Shown: positions 8,256-16,544 of the stretch, in pieces
Layout: each line of letters opens with the position of its first letter
How positions within the stretch are numbered: position 1 is the stretch's first letter
DNA from: Hydrogenophaga sp.
GTDB lineage: Bacteria; Pseudomonadota; Gammaproteobacteria; Burkholderiales; Burkholderiaceae_C
Reading direction: 5' to 3'
Length of the DNA stretch: 64,000 nt
Assembly: GCF_019264445.1 (NCBI RefSeq)
Contig: NZ_JAHVAB010000067.1
Location: forward strand, 41,841-105,840
Made by a program: the position numbers and the translations under genes
Notes under the pieces: model-generated
Told to the model about the DNA's origin: nothing
Seen by the model: only the letters and a program-made list of their open reading frames with translations
Databases searched by the model: none

Positions 8256-9575
8256 ATGCCACTCACTGACACCGCTCTTCGACAGCTGAAGTCAAATCCG
8301 CACGCGCGCCGACAAAAATTGGCTGACTCTGGCGGCCTATACCTCCTCATCGATGGACCAGGCCGCTACTGGCGCCTTGACTACACATACGCACAGAGAC
8401 GAAAAACGCTCGCATTGGGCGTTTATCCCGTAGTGTCCTTGGCGCAGGCAAGACGCATGAGAGACGAGGCAAAGTCACTGCTCGTCGAAAACATCGACCC
8501 CATGGCCGCCAAGCGCGAACGCAAACAAGCAGCAGTCGCAGCAGCGGACAGCACGTTTGAGTCGGTTGCGCGTGCATGGCTAAAGAAGACAAAAGCCACA
8601 AGAAAAGCAATTACTGATGACAAGCTGGTCGGCTGGCTTGAACGCGACGTATACCCCTCGCTAGGCCGCCGTGCGATCTCGGAGTTAGGACCGCGTGACG
8701 TGCTGGCGGTTGTCAGGCGAATCGAAGATCGGGGCTCAATCGATACAGCCCATCGTATTCTTCAACTCTGCAGCCGCATCTTTCGGTTTGCAGTCGCGGG
8801 AGGGCAAGCCGATCGAGACGTCACTGTGGATCTGCGAGGTGCTCTGAGTGCAGTCCCCAAGAATCACCACGCGGCCATCACGGATCCCGCCCCGTTTGGG
8901 GCCTTGCTTCGAGCCATTGAGGGTTACAGAGGAAATCCTGTGGTTGCATCTGCGCTGAAACTCGCGCCGCTCGTGTTTGTACGTCCCGGTGAACTGCGCC
9001 ACGCAGAGTGGAGTGAAGTCGATCTAGAAAGGCGGGAATGGCGAATTCCCGCGGAGAAGATGAAGATGAAGCTGCCTCACCTCGTCCCTTTGTCCAGACA
9101 AGCCTGTGAACTCCTAAAAAACTTGATGCCGATTTCGGGGAACGGGAAGTACCTTTTCCCAGGCCTCAGAACTCGGACGCGTCCCATCAGCGACAACACG
9201 CTGAACGCTGCGCTCCGCAACTTAGGTTATCCAGGTAACACCCATACTGCGCACGGTTTTCGTGCCTCCGCCAGGACGATGCTTGATGAAATTCTGGGCG
9301 AACGGGTTGATCTAATTGAGCATCAGCTTGCACACGCAGTCAAAGACCCTAACGGGCGGGCTTACAACCGTACGAGTCACCTTGAGGCAAGGCAACTCAT
9401 GATGCAGCGTTGGGCCGACTACCTAGATGCCCAAAAAGAAGGTGCGCAGAAGGTCGAGGTCCGAGGCCACCGAGTGCGCATACTTGCAAAGCCAATCCAA
9501 CCCTCCTTCGCACCCGCAGAGACAACAAAGCGGGTTCGAATCTTGAAGAGCGCGACCTTCTCGGACGCGCATTAA
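8256..9575 (+). CDS. P4-type tyrosine integrase (DUF4102 arm-binding domain)
   Basis: 439 residues. The N-terminal DUF4102 domain (residues about 1-90, SGGLYLLIDGPGRYWRLDY and LALGVYPVVSLAQAR) is followed by a SAM-like core-binding domain and the C-terminal catalytic domain. The catalytic set is visible: R243 in VRPGELR, Lys near 270, HGFR at 333-336, H360 and the nucleophile Y370 in AYNRTS. It catalyses site-specific recombination, here between the tRNA-Leu 3' end and the island attP. An AAGG ribosome site precedes the ATG by about 5 bp. It appears intact. Confidence 0.95.
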   Translation: MPLTDTALRQLKSNPHARRQKLADSGGLYLLIDGPGRYWRLDYTYAQRRKTLALGVYPVVSLAQARRMRDEAKSLLVENIDPMAAKRERKQAAVAAADSTFESVARAWLKKTKATRKAITDDKLVGWLERDVYPSLGRRAISELGPRDVLAVVRRIEDRGSIDTAHRILQLCSRIFRFAVAGGQADRDVTVDLRGALSAVPKNHHAAITDPAPFGALLRAIEGYRGNPVVASALKLAPLVFVRPGELRHAEWSEVDLERREWRIPAEKMKMKLPHLVPLSRQACELLKNLMPISGNGKYLFPGLRTRTRPISDNTLNAALRNLGYPGNTHTAHGFRASARTMLDEILGERVDLIEHQLAHAVKDPNGRAYNRTSHLEARQLMMQRWADYLDAQKEGAQKVEVRGHRVRILAKPIQPSFAPAETTKRVRILKSATFSDAH

Positions 9576-9609
9576 GGCAGTAAAACGTACAGACAACGGG
9601 AGGTATCGC

Positions 9610-9888
9610 GTGGTCCAATCCAATCGTTCTTTTGATCAACTTCCCGACTCGGCCTATGTTCGCGAATCAGATCTCGTCACAAGACCAAGAGAGAACGACC
9701 CCGCTCTCCTACCGTTCAGCAAGTCAACGCTTTGGCGTCATGTCCGCGCTGGCACATTTCCCGCACCAGTCAAGCTTTCAGAACGGGTGACTGCGTGGCG
9801 AGTAGGCGATGTGCGGCAATGGCTTCTCAAGTTCAACAAGAGTGCGCCAGTGGGTGCATCTGGTCGGGTTCGAATTCTGCGCAAGTAG
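9610..9888 (+). CDS. AlpA-like excisionase/transcriptional regulator
   Basis: A 92-residue MerR-fold winged-helix protein with the AlpA pattern (FSKSTLWRHVRAGTFPAPVKLSE then AWRVGDVRQWL). Such proteins activate integrase expression or act as recombination directionality factors in P4-like islands. The start is a GTG at 9610-9612 preceded by GGAGG. The gene lies 34 bp after the integrase on the same strand, which supports the pair controlling excision. Confidence 0.85.
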   Translation: MVQSNRSFDQLPDSAYVRESDLVTRPRENDPALLPFSKSTLWRHVRAGTFPAPVKLSERVTAWRVGDVRQWLLKFNKSAPVGASGRVRILRK

Positions 9889-10002
9889 ATCGGATGCCGC
9901 CAAAAGATCAGAGCAGACTGACTGCCGTTAGCGGTTCCATGCTGGACCCGAGATAGAGATGGTGCTGCTGGCGGGGATTGACCCCAACTCTCCTACTCAC
10001 TA

Positions 10003-10400
10003 TGAGCCACCGGCTAAGCCCCTCGCATTTGCACCACGAGGTTGCTGTAGAGAGGATTTTATCGCTGCACGCTCGGGCGCCAGGTCGCACGCGTCCCGGG
10101 AGCCGACGTAGCCTCGGCGATGAGATCCTGAGTGCGCAGATGCGCCAAAGCTTCGTTCGCAGCGACCGTACCTACGGCGCACGCCGCGTGTGGCACGACG
10201 TGCTGGGGCAAGGCCAGACCTGTGGTTTGCATCGCGTCGAGCGGCTCATGCGAGAACAGGCGCTGCGCGCCGGACCCCGCCGGCGATGGCGTCCCAAGGA
10301 CCGTAGCGTGCGCAGTGCTGTGACCGACAACGTGCTGGACCGCCAGTTCCAGGCCGACGGCCCGAACCCGAAGTGGGTGGCCGACTTCACCTACAGCTGG
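10003..10400 (+). pseudogene. IS3-family transposase OrfB fragment
   Basis: The translation shows the middle of an IS3-type OrfB: TYGARRVWHDVL, VERLMREQALRAG, a basic RRRWRPK stretch, and the start of the integrase core NPKWVADFTY, whose Asp would be the first DDE residue. The frame then continues into unrelated sequence, and the remaining acidic residues and both inverted repeats are missing. It cannot be active. It is a relic of an earlier insertion in the island backbone. Confidence 0.75.
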
Positions 10401-10779
10401 ACGGGTCAAACTGTTCCCCAACCTCTACTTCTGACTGGCTCAAGAAATCGAGGGGACTTCAAGCGAGCTAAAGCATCTCAATATGCTAAAGGATGCTGTG
10501 CTTAACGAGTACGAAGAAGTGGCTACAGGAGAGATCAGCTCGGCCTAAGGCCAAAGCCCCCTCAGATTTCTTAAAGGACATCGCGAGGCGCATTCGAGTC
10601 CAGGGCGCGGGGTAGGTGCCAAGGTCCGGCGCGGGTGGTGCCTGAGGGCGCCCTAGGTTGGCTCGAGGGGACGCCGCCGGCGCTCGGCCATGCCACCCCA
10701 ATGGCACGTGTCCGCGTTGCTCCCGTGGCCAGCCATTGATTGGCGAATCGGCGCAGTCGGCACTGGTGGAGCGCTACGG
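10401..10779. other. Gene-free remnant between the IS3 fragment and a nuclease-like gene
   Basis: No complete gene is seen. One short plus-strand frame after a TGA (about 10430-10548) reads LAQEIEGTSSELKHLN and ends EISSA. A second GC-rich stretch (about 10600-10780) contains a possible CxxC peptide (TCPRCSRG). Both look like tails of lost genes. Confidence 0.4.
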
Positions 10780-11778
10780 TTAAGCGGACAACGCCTGCAT
10801 TCCGCTTGAGTTGATTAAATACCCTGATGTACTTCCATCAGGGTTGCGCGCAAGTACAAACTGCAACTGGCCGGCAGGCTCAGTAGTGATACCAGACACG
10901 AACGGAACCGATCGAAATTTCCCAGCCGCGTAGCGCACTGGTGACGTGGTTCGCACAACCTTCAGAGCGATGACAAGCTCAAGAATTTCCCCCGACCGCG
11001 CACCATCGTCAATCTTCCACAACCCGTTGGAGTCGGTATAGGTGAGATGACAAACACGCTCCTCGCCTCCTTTCACGTGCGCGCGAACTGTTTCTTGCAC
11101 GAGGTCTGTATTCAGAAGGCGACGCACGAACGCATCCATAGACATGGGGCCGATGCGCGTGGGAAGAACGTCCGTCGCAGGAATTGGCAAATGTTCCTTT
11201 GCTCCGTTCGAAAACTGACACAAAGCAGCGACATCAAAATTCATCGTCACCACATCAAACACGCCCAACCCTTCTAGAGCAGCGATCATGGGCCAGTCGG
11301 CGCCACAAGCCTCTTCAACGGTGAGGGTTTCGATCCCCAAGAATTGCGCCTTTCGGAGAGCCGGTTTGGAGAAGCCACTTTCAGACACAAGGATCAGCTT
11401 GTCTGTTGCGAGGTTCTGGTGCTTCGCATGCATCTTCTCGATCCAAGGCGTGTCCGCAGGCCGGCTCCAAGCAACCACCTCCAAGCTCAAGTGAACTTGA
11501 TAGCTCGCGGTGTTGGAAATGACGATGACATCGACCTCACGCAACTCGCCTGTAACACGATCAAGCAACATGGCGGATTCAGAAACCTTCGCTTGTCCAG
11601 CGAAAGTCGCTGTCAGCAGTGCAACAAGTCGCTGAAACGCATTTGTGCGAGCGGGCATAAGAGCTAGATCGTGACGTTTGAGGAAGGCGCAGATGTTGTC
11701 ACCGAATGCGTAGTGACGTCGCAATGATCGTCGTCCACAGGCTAAGAACCCCTTGCTGAGCGGTTGTTTTGAAGCCAC
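10780..11778 (-). CDS. Nuclease-like protein of the PD-(D/E)XK fold (tentative)
   Basis: 332 residues, not confidently assigned. Residues about 48-150 look like a restriction-endonuclease-like core: a helix (FQRLVALLTATF), a strand ending in an acid (REVDVIVIS), the strand SLEVVAW with a Glu at the usual ExK position, and a helix-strand tail (KHQNLATDKLILVSESGFS, KAQFLGIETLTVEEA) typical of Mrr-like nucleases. The expected Lys is not obvious, so catalysis is uncertain. The C-terminal 180 residues have no recognised domain. It overlaps the upstream gene by 37 bp, so the two form a coupled pair. Confidence 0.6.
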   Translation of the reverse strand: MASKQPLSKGFLACGRRSLRRHYAFGDNICAFLKRHDLALMPARTNAFQRLVALLTATFAGQAKVSESAMLLDRVTGELREVDVIVISNTASYQVHLSLEVVAWSRPADTPWIEKMHAKHQNLATDKLILVSESGFSKPALRKAQFLGIETLTVEEACGADWPMIAALEGLGVFDVVTMNFDVAALCQFSNGAKEHLPIPATDVLPTRIGPMSMDAFVRRLLNTDLVQETVRAHVKGGEERVCHLTYTDSNGLWKIDDGARSGEILELVIALKVVRTTSPVRYAAGKFRSVPFVSGITTEPAGQLQFVLARNPDGSTSGYLINSSGMQALSA

Positions 11779-12506
11779 TGCTGGGCAATCGTTCTAACGA
11801 ACGACTCTGCTTCCACCCTCGTCATTGGATTGCTCGTCGATGGCGGATCGCCATGGGCGTGTCGTGCCCAATCGCCGCTCACAGTGTCGTTGTGCACGAC
11901 GTCACTGAAGCGTCGATACTGTTCAGCAGTGATCCCATACTGCTGCCCAAAAGCGGCGGCATTCGCCCTTGGCCCTCTCATAAGTTCGTAGATTTTGAAT
12001 AGTGTCTCGCCGGTTGGAACCTCCGCGGCCAAAAGTTCCAAGACCTTCGCACCCTTTGGACTGAAGTAGGCGGGTTCGAGCAAAGAAAGCTGTGACTCCA
12101 ATTTCGCTTGGTACTCAGCCTCGGCTCTCTGCTCGTACCATATCCTCAGTGCGTCCTCTGAAAGCCCTGGGCCTGGACTCACCGTCAACGTGGCGTCGGA
12201 GGTCGCATGAAAGTGAATGGCTTCGTGGATCTCCAAGAATGCATGCCGGCTGGCGGGACGTCTTGAGTAGTCAATAACAGATCCCAAGGCAAATGAGGTA
12301 TCGATGTTTGCTGCTCCGGCAAAAGCACTTTGCACCTTCTTGGCAATTTGAAACGCCTCGGAAGCCGTCGCACACTGATCTATCTGACCGGATGTGAACG
12401 CGACATGTGGCGCCTCGTCCACGACAACAAGTCCCAGCCTCTCCAGCAGGTCCTCCAGATTTCTGCGTTCTAGTTTCGTGCTCTGAATCTCTATTGCCCA
12501 ACGCAT
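11742..12506 (-). CDS. Conserved-looking protein of unknown function, partner of the nuclease-like gene
   Basis: 254 residues starting at the ATG at 12504-12506 (MRWAIEIQ); a frame extension to 12572 lacks homology. The N-terminal half contains alternating strands and helices with no known motif. The C-terminal third (TLFKIYELMRG, FGQQYGITAEQYRRFSDVVHN, SGDWARHA, then PMTRVEAESFVRTIAQQWL) resembles a helical module that, as I recall, also occurs in MauJ-like hypothetical proteins. Its end overlaps the start of the nuclease-like gene by 37 bp. A two-gene defence or addiction unit is conceivable but not shown. Confidence 0.65.
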   Translation of the reverse strand: MRWAIEIQSTKLERRNLEDLLERLGLVVVDEAPHVAFTSGQIDQCATASEAFQIAKKVQSAFAGAANIDTSFALGSVIDYSRRPASRHAFLEIHEAIHFHATSDATLTVSPGPGLSEDALRIWYEQRAEAEYQAKLESQLSLLEPAYFSPKGAKVLELLAAEVPTGETLFKIYELMRGPRANAAAFGQQYGITAEQYRRFSDVVHNDTVSGDWARHAHGDPPSTSNPMTRVEAESFVRTIAQQWLQNNRSARGS

Positions 12507-12782
12507 GGTCCGCGCTCCGAAGTCACTGCCCAAACGTGAGATACATCCACAAGCATCCCGCCACACCCACAAGAAGGATCAACAACGTCATGACCAAGGC
12601 TACAAAGTAGCGCGTCTCGCTCAGGAGATGACAGTAGTCAACCGTATTGGTCCCTACTATCCCGCTGCCTATGGGCCACCGACGAATGCTCGTCAAATTT
12701 GCAGCGCGAAGTTTCTAGGTTGAGACCTCACAAAGCACGGGAAACTTATAAGCAGAATTACGAGCCAAGCTAAGTGACTCCG

Positions 12783-12998
12783 TCAATTTGCTGAGGGGGT
12801 AGGCGAGCGATAAACCTTCGCTGGCCCTGGGCCCTTATAGACCACCTCCCCGTTTGCAACCGCAACCACGATCACGATCTTCAGGCTGTTCAATTCGATG
12901 ACGTGGTAGTCAGCTGGCTCCCTTGGAAGAGATACCTCGCGGAAGCTGTGCAAGCCGTGAGCCGTTGGATGCCACAGCAACGTGGGGTGCTCGGCCAT
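12783..12998 (-). CDS. Small hypothetical protein, paralogue B of a tandem pair
   Basis: 71 residues from the ATG at 12996-12998, which overlaps the stop of the next gene (ATGA). It shares a clear pattern with the product of 12998-13294: HPTLLWHP, then about 40 residues on NGEVVYKGPGPAKV. The fold looks like a single compact beta domain. Function unknown. It is the last gene of a four-frame minus-strand string with the RepB fragment. About 275 bp between it and the gene at 11742-12506 show nothing. Confidence 0.6.
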   Translation of the reverse strand: MAEHPTLLWHPTAHGLHSFREVSLPREPADYHVIELNSLKIVIVVAVANGEVVYKGPGPAKVYRSPTPSAN

Positions 12999-13294
12999 CA
13001 GAATGGAACCTCGGATACTAAAACTTCGACCGGGCCTGGACCTTGGTAAACGGCTTCGCCGGTTGTCACGACCCGTACGATCCACCAATTACCGTGTTGC
13101 TCAACTTGATACTCAGCTGCTGGCAGTTTGAGCACCGTCTCTACCGGGAATGGAATCCCATCCGGCACGGGGTGCCGGAGCAATGTGGGATTCCCGGGCG
13201 GTAAGTTCACGGAGGACATCATACGGCGGCTCAACCACTCCGCCATCTTAGAAGTTGATTGACGCAAGGTCAGATCTGGGAAGTTCACTTTCAT
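12998..13294 (-). CDS. Small hypothetical protein, paralogue A of a tandem pair
   Basis: 98 residues; the start at 13292-13294 overlaps the stop of the RepB fragment (ATGA). The C-terminal 60 residues (NPTLLRHPVPDG, GEAVYQGPGPVEV) match the downstream gene block by block, so the two arose by duplication. The N-terminal 30 residues (MKVNFPDLTLRQ) are unique to this copy. No domain is recognised. Coupling to a partition-protein remnant suggests plasmid or island maintenance, by context only. Confidence 0.6.
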   Translation of the reverse strand: MKVNFPDLTLRQSTSKMAEWLSRRMMSSVNLPPGNPTLLRHPVPDGIPFPVETVLKLPAAEYQVEQHGNWWIVRVVTTGEAVYQGPGPVEVLVSEVPF

Positions 13295-13580
13295 TGGTCA
13301 AGAGCAGCAACTTGAGCCAAGGCGTTGAACTCCTGCAAGAAGTCCGGGTGACGCTTCTGCAAAAACCCTGCGATCGCCTGGTTCTCGAGAAGCTTCTTGA
13401 TGTAGCCCCTGACGAGCGAGAGGCTCAGCACGTCATCTCCGTAATTTTGCTCCACTATGCGATAGCGCTCATGTAGGTTGGCCGTCTCGCGTTCAAGCTT
13501 AGCGATCTGCTCTTGTGTCGCCGCTTGCGCTCGACCAGTTCTCCTAGGGTTGACGAGCATCTCCGAAGAAGTGGAGGCTA
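13291..13580 (-). pseudogene. C-terminal fragment of a RepB/ParB-type partition protein
   Basis: From the ATG at 13558-13560 the frame gives 89 residues, and homology runs a little further upstream (IASTSSEMLV). The pattern EQIAKLERETANLHERYRIVE, NYGDDVLSLSLVRGYIKKLL, GFLQKRHPDFLQEF is the RepB C-terminal domain found in plasmid and island partition proteins. The N-terminal ParB nuclease and helix-turn-helix domains are missing; the reading frame is cut where the tphB relic begins. Downstream coupling (ATGA) is intact, so the fragment may still be translated. Confidence 0.75.
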
Positions 13581-13958
13581 TCCGCTGAATGTGATGCCTG
13601 CCTTCGCGATCGCTGTCTCATGGTGCGGGCAGGCAATGACAGCGTCGCAAGTGCCCGCCTATGCCGCCTGAATGGCCGCGGTGGCACATGCCACTGCTGA
13701 AGCGCCAGCCGCTGCGTCAATCCGACCCGGAATGGCCGCAGCCGGATCAAGGGCGCCTGCCTCGTAGCAGCGAACACCCTCTAGCACCCAGCTCAGGTTC
13801 AGCTGCTCGGCGCAGCGGCGCAGCACCGAATCCGGGCCGAACAGTACAAAGCGGTCATGCTCGGACGGGGGCATTGCAGCAATCGCCTTGAGCGCGATCT
13901 CAGGTCCGATGCCATGCGGGTCGCCAATCGAAATGGCAAGCCGCGCACTGCTGCTCAT
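13563..13958 (-). pseudogene. tphB: Broken tphB-like diol dehydrogenase (PdxA family), N-terminal 40 percent
   Basis: The first 99 codons (LAISIGDPHGIGPEIALKAI at residues 7-26) match the start of PdxA-family dehydrogenases. After a TAG at 13659-13661 the same frame goes on with CDAVIACPHHETAI and then SG-stop-PPLL, where a Tyr codon is expected at 13578-13580. These blocks resemble TphB (1,2-dihydroxy-3,5-cyclohexadiene-1,4-dicarboxylate dehydrogenase) more than biosynthetic PdxA, from recollection. With two nonsense codons and loss of about 60 percent of the usual 315 residues it cannot work. Its ATG overlaps the stop of the upstream TRAP gene, so it was the last gene of the catabolic operon. 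Confidence 0.8.
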
Positions 13959-15007
13959 GCGATCTTGGGCCTGTGTTTAGCAATGAGCGCCTTTGCACCC
14001 GCCAGGAGCTTCTCGCCGTCCTGTCCCCGCTTGTTCATCTCCTGGACCCATTCGCTGGCGATGGCTCCAGTGAGTTGTACAAACTCGTTAGTTTGAGCCT
14101 CGTTGAAAACGTGCACCTTGTTGCCTCGATCGGTGGCCATCTTGCGGCTGATGGGATCGTGGTCCTGCTGCACCTTGCCGAACCAGGCCGAGGTCTCCAT
14201 GCCCGAGTTGTCATCGATCACCTTCCTGATGTCGGGTGGCAGCGAGGCGTACTTGCTTTTGTTCATCACCATCACGAAGGCGGTGTTGTAGAGCGCTGGC
14301 TTGCCAGGCGCGAATTCGCTGTGGTGCTGCACGAGCTCGTGCACCTTCACCGAGGGAATCACCTCCCAAGGCAAGGCTGCACCCTCGATCACGCCCTTGG
14401 ACAGTGCATCTGGAATCTGTGGCAGCGGCATGCCCACGGCGGAAGCCCCGGCAGCGTTGAGCAGCTTTGTGGCTTGCCTAGTCGGACCTCGCACCTTCAT
14501 GCCGCGCAGGTCGGCAGCGCTGATGATGGGTTTTGTCTTTGAGTGCAGTACGCCCGGGCCATGGGTGTGGAAGGCCAGCGGTTGCACATCCTTGAACTCG
14601 TCTGCCGCATGGGTCTGCAGGTACTCCCAGGCCGCGCGGGAGGCGCCAATGGCGTCCACCGTCATGAACGGTAGTTCGAACACCTCGGTACGCGGGAAGC
14701 GGCCGGGCGTGTTGCCGGCCAACGTCCAGACGATGTCGACCACTCCGTCGCGCGCTTGGTCGTACAGCTGCCCAGGCGAGCCGCCCAGCTGCATGGCCGG
14801 GTAACCCTCGAACTTGATGCGACCGCCCGAGTCTTTCTCGACCTTGGTCATCCAGGCCTTGTGTGCGTTGAGATAGACATTGGAAGTCGGGGCCATGAAG
14901 GTATGGAACTTCAGGGTGACCACTTGCTGGGCGAAGGCCCCCAGGGAGGGTGCTCCAAGGGAAACGGCTGCCGCCGCCGATTTGATGAGTGTTCTGCGTT
15001 GCATCAT
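13955..15007 (-). CDS. TRAP transporter substrate-binding protein (DctP family), orphan
   Basis: 350 residues with a twin-arginine-like export signal (QRRTLIK then AAAAVSLG, cleavage near AFA-QQ). The DctP core includes MQLGGSPGQLYDQARDG and LRGMKVRGPTRQATKLL, whose Arg normally binds a substrate carboxylate. It should capture an organic acid in the periplasm. No DctQ/DctM membrane genes lie in the island; a complete set is at 30789-33704 in the chromosome. In known tph operons the equivalent slot is held by TphC, a TTT-type binding protein, so this may be a replacement for aromatic acid uptake. AGGAG precedes the start; an ATG three bases later is an alternative. Confidence 0.9.
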   Translation of the reverse strand: MMQRRTLIKSAAAAVSLGAPSLGAFAQQVVTLKFHTFMAPTSNVYLNAHKAWMTKVEKDSGGRIKFEGYPAMQLGGSPGQLYDQARDGVVDIVWTLAGNTPGRFPRTEVFELPFMTVDAIGASRAAWEYLQTHAADEFKDVQPLAFHTHGPGVLHSKTKPIISAADLRGMKVRGPTRQATKLLNAAGASAVGMPLPQIPDALSKGVIEGAALPWEVIPSVKVHELVQHHSEFAPGKPALYNTAFVMVMNKSKYASLPPDIRKVIDDNSGMETSAWFGKVQQDHDPISRKMATDRGNKVHVFNEAQTNEFVQLTGAIASEWVQEMNKRGQDGEKLLAGAKALIAKHRPKIA

Positions 15008-15081
15008 GGGTTTGTCTCCTAGATTGATGGGAAAGGCGTTCCGGCCCCCTGGTCGGTGCTAGCTTCTTGTAATGACGGTAA

Positions 15082-16530
15082 TCAAGCAGGGCTCGCCTGC
15101 GAAACGAACTTGGTGACGAGGTAGCTGTCGAAGGTTTCACTGCCGCCTTCGCTGCCCATCCCGCTGTCCTTCACGCCACCGAATGGTGTTTCTGCCAACG
15201 TGATGCCGAAATGGTTCACGTTGACCATGCCCACCTCAAGGCCGTTGACCATGCGCTCCGAGGTTTTGATGGAGCCGGTGAACACGAAACTGGTGAGGCC
15301 AAAGGGCAGGGCGTTGGCGCGCTTCAACACCTCGTCGGTGTCTTGGAAGCGCGTGATCGGTGCTACCGGGCCGAAGGGTTCTTCGAGCATCAGGCGCGCG
15401 TTGTCGGGAATGTCGGTGAGGATGGTGGGCGGGTAGAAGTAGCCCGGGCCGGCGAGCCGCGTGCCGCCGCTGGCCAGCTTCGCGCCACGCTCCAGCGCAT
15501 CGGCCACGAAGCCTTCCATGGCATCGACCCGGCGCAGGTGCGCCAGGGGGCCCATCTGCGTGTCCTTGTCCATGCCGTCGCCCACCTTCAAGCCACCGTA
15601 TGCTTTCGTGAAGGTGTCGAGGAAGCGGTCGTACACCTTCTCCTGCACGAAGAAGCGGCTGGGCGCAATGCACAGCTGACCCGCGTTGCGCGCCTTGAAA
15701 CGCGCCAGCAGATGGGCCGCGTCGTCCACGTCGGCGTCGTCGAACACCACCACCGGCGAGTGCCCGCCCAGTTCCATGCTGATGCGCTTCATGTGCAGGC
15801 CGGCGAGCGACGCCAGCTGCTTGCCCACCGCCACCGAGCCGGTGAACGACACCTTGCGCGAGATCGGCGAGCGGATCAGGTGGTCCGACACCTCGGCCGG
15901 CACGCCCCAAACCACGTTGAGCACGCCCGGGGGCAGACCCGCGTCGTGGAACAAGCGCGCGAGCGCGATCACCGCGCCCGGCGAATCTTCCGGTCCCTTC
16001 AATACCAGCGTGCAGCCCGCGCCAATGGCCGCCACCATCTTGCGGATGGCCTGGTTGAACGGAAAGTTCCAGGGCGTGAAGGCCACGCATACTCCGACGG
16101 GCTCGCGCAGCACCAGCTGGCGCACATGCGGCAGGCGCGCGGGAATCACGCGGCCATAGATACGGCGGCATTCCTCAGCGTGCCACTCCGCGTGTTCGGC
16201 GCAGGTGGTTACTTCCAGCAGCGCCTCGCTCAGCGGCTTGCCCTGGTCGAGCGTGATCTGACGTGCGATCTGGGGTGCGCGTTCGCGCGTGAGCTCGGCC
16301 ACGCGGCGCAGCACCTTCGAGCGTTCCATCGGCGAGCTCTTGCGCCAGCTCTCGAAGGCACGTTGCGCTGCGTTCAGCGCGCGGTCTAGGTCGTCGCGGC
16401 GTGCATGCGGCAACGAGCCGATCACCTCGCTGTTGGCGGGGTTGACGATGTCCTGGTGGGGGCGGTCACCGCCCTCGATGAATTCACCATCGATGTAAAG
16501 GTACGGCTTGCTGTAGGCGCTGTCGGTCAT
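15082..16530 (-). CDS. NAD(P)-dependent aldehyde dehydrogenase
   Basis: 482 residues from the ATG at 16528-16530, usual length for the superfamily. Landmarks are TPWNFPFNQ (cofactor site), FTGSVAVGKQ, the catalytic Glu in MELGGHSPVVV, the catalytic Cys in NAGQLC, and EEPFGPV near the C-terminus. It belongs to the succinate-semialdehyde/aromatic aldehyde dehydrogenase group. Placed 14 bp after the short-chain dehydrogenase and in an operon with a P450 and terephthalate dioxygenase genes, it most likely oxidises an aromatic aldehyde such as 4-formylbenzoate to the acid, a role equivalent to TsaD of p-toluate degraders. The substrate is inference. Confidence 0.92.
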   Translation of the reverse strand: MTDSAYSKPYLYIDGEFIEGGDRPHQDIVNPANSEVIGSLPHARRDDLDRALNAAQRAFESWRKSSPMERSKVLRRVAELTRERAPQIARQITLDQGKPLSEALLEVTTCAEHAEWHAEECRRIYGRVIPARLPHVRQLVLREPVGVCVAFTPWNFPFNQAIRKMVAAIGAGCTLVLKGPEDSPGAVIALARLFHDAGLPPGVLNVVWGVPAEVSDHLIRSPISRKVSFTGSVAVGKQLASLAGLHMKRISMELGGHSPVVVFDDADVDDAAHLLARFKARNAGQLCIAPSRFFVQEKVYDRFLDTFTKAYGGLKVGDGMDKDTQMGPLAHLRRVDAMEGFVADALERGAKLASGGTRLAGPGYFYPPTILTDIPDNARLMLEEPFGPVAPITRFQDTDEVLKRANALPFGLTSFVFTGSIKTSERMVNGLEVGMVNVNHFGITLAETPFGGVKDSGMGSEGGSETFDSYLVTKFVSQASPA

Positions 16531-16544
16531 CGCGGGCCTGCCGA

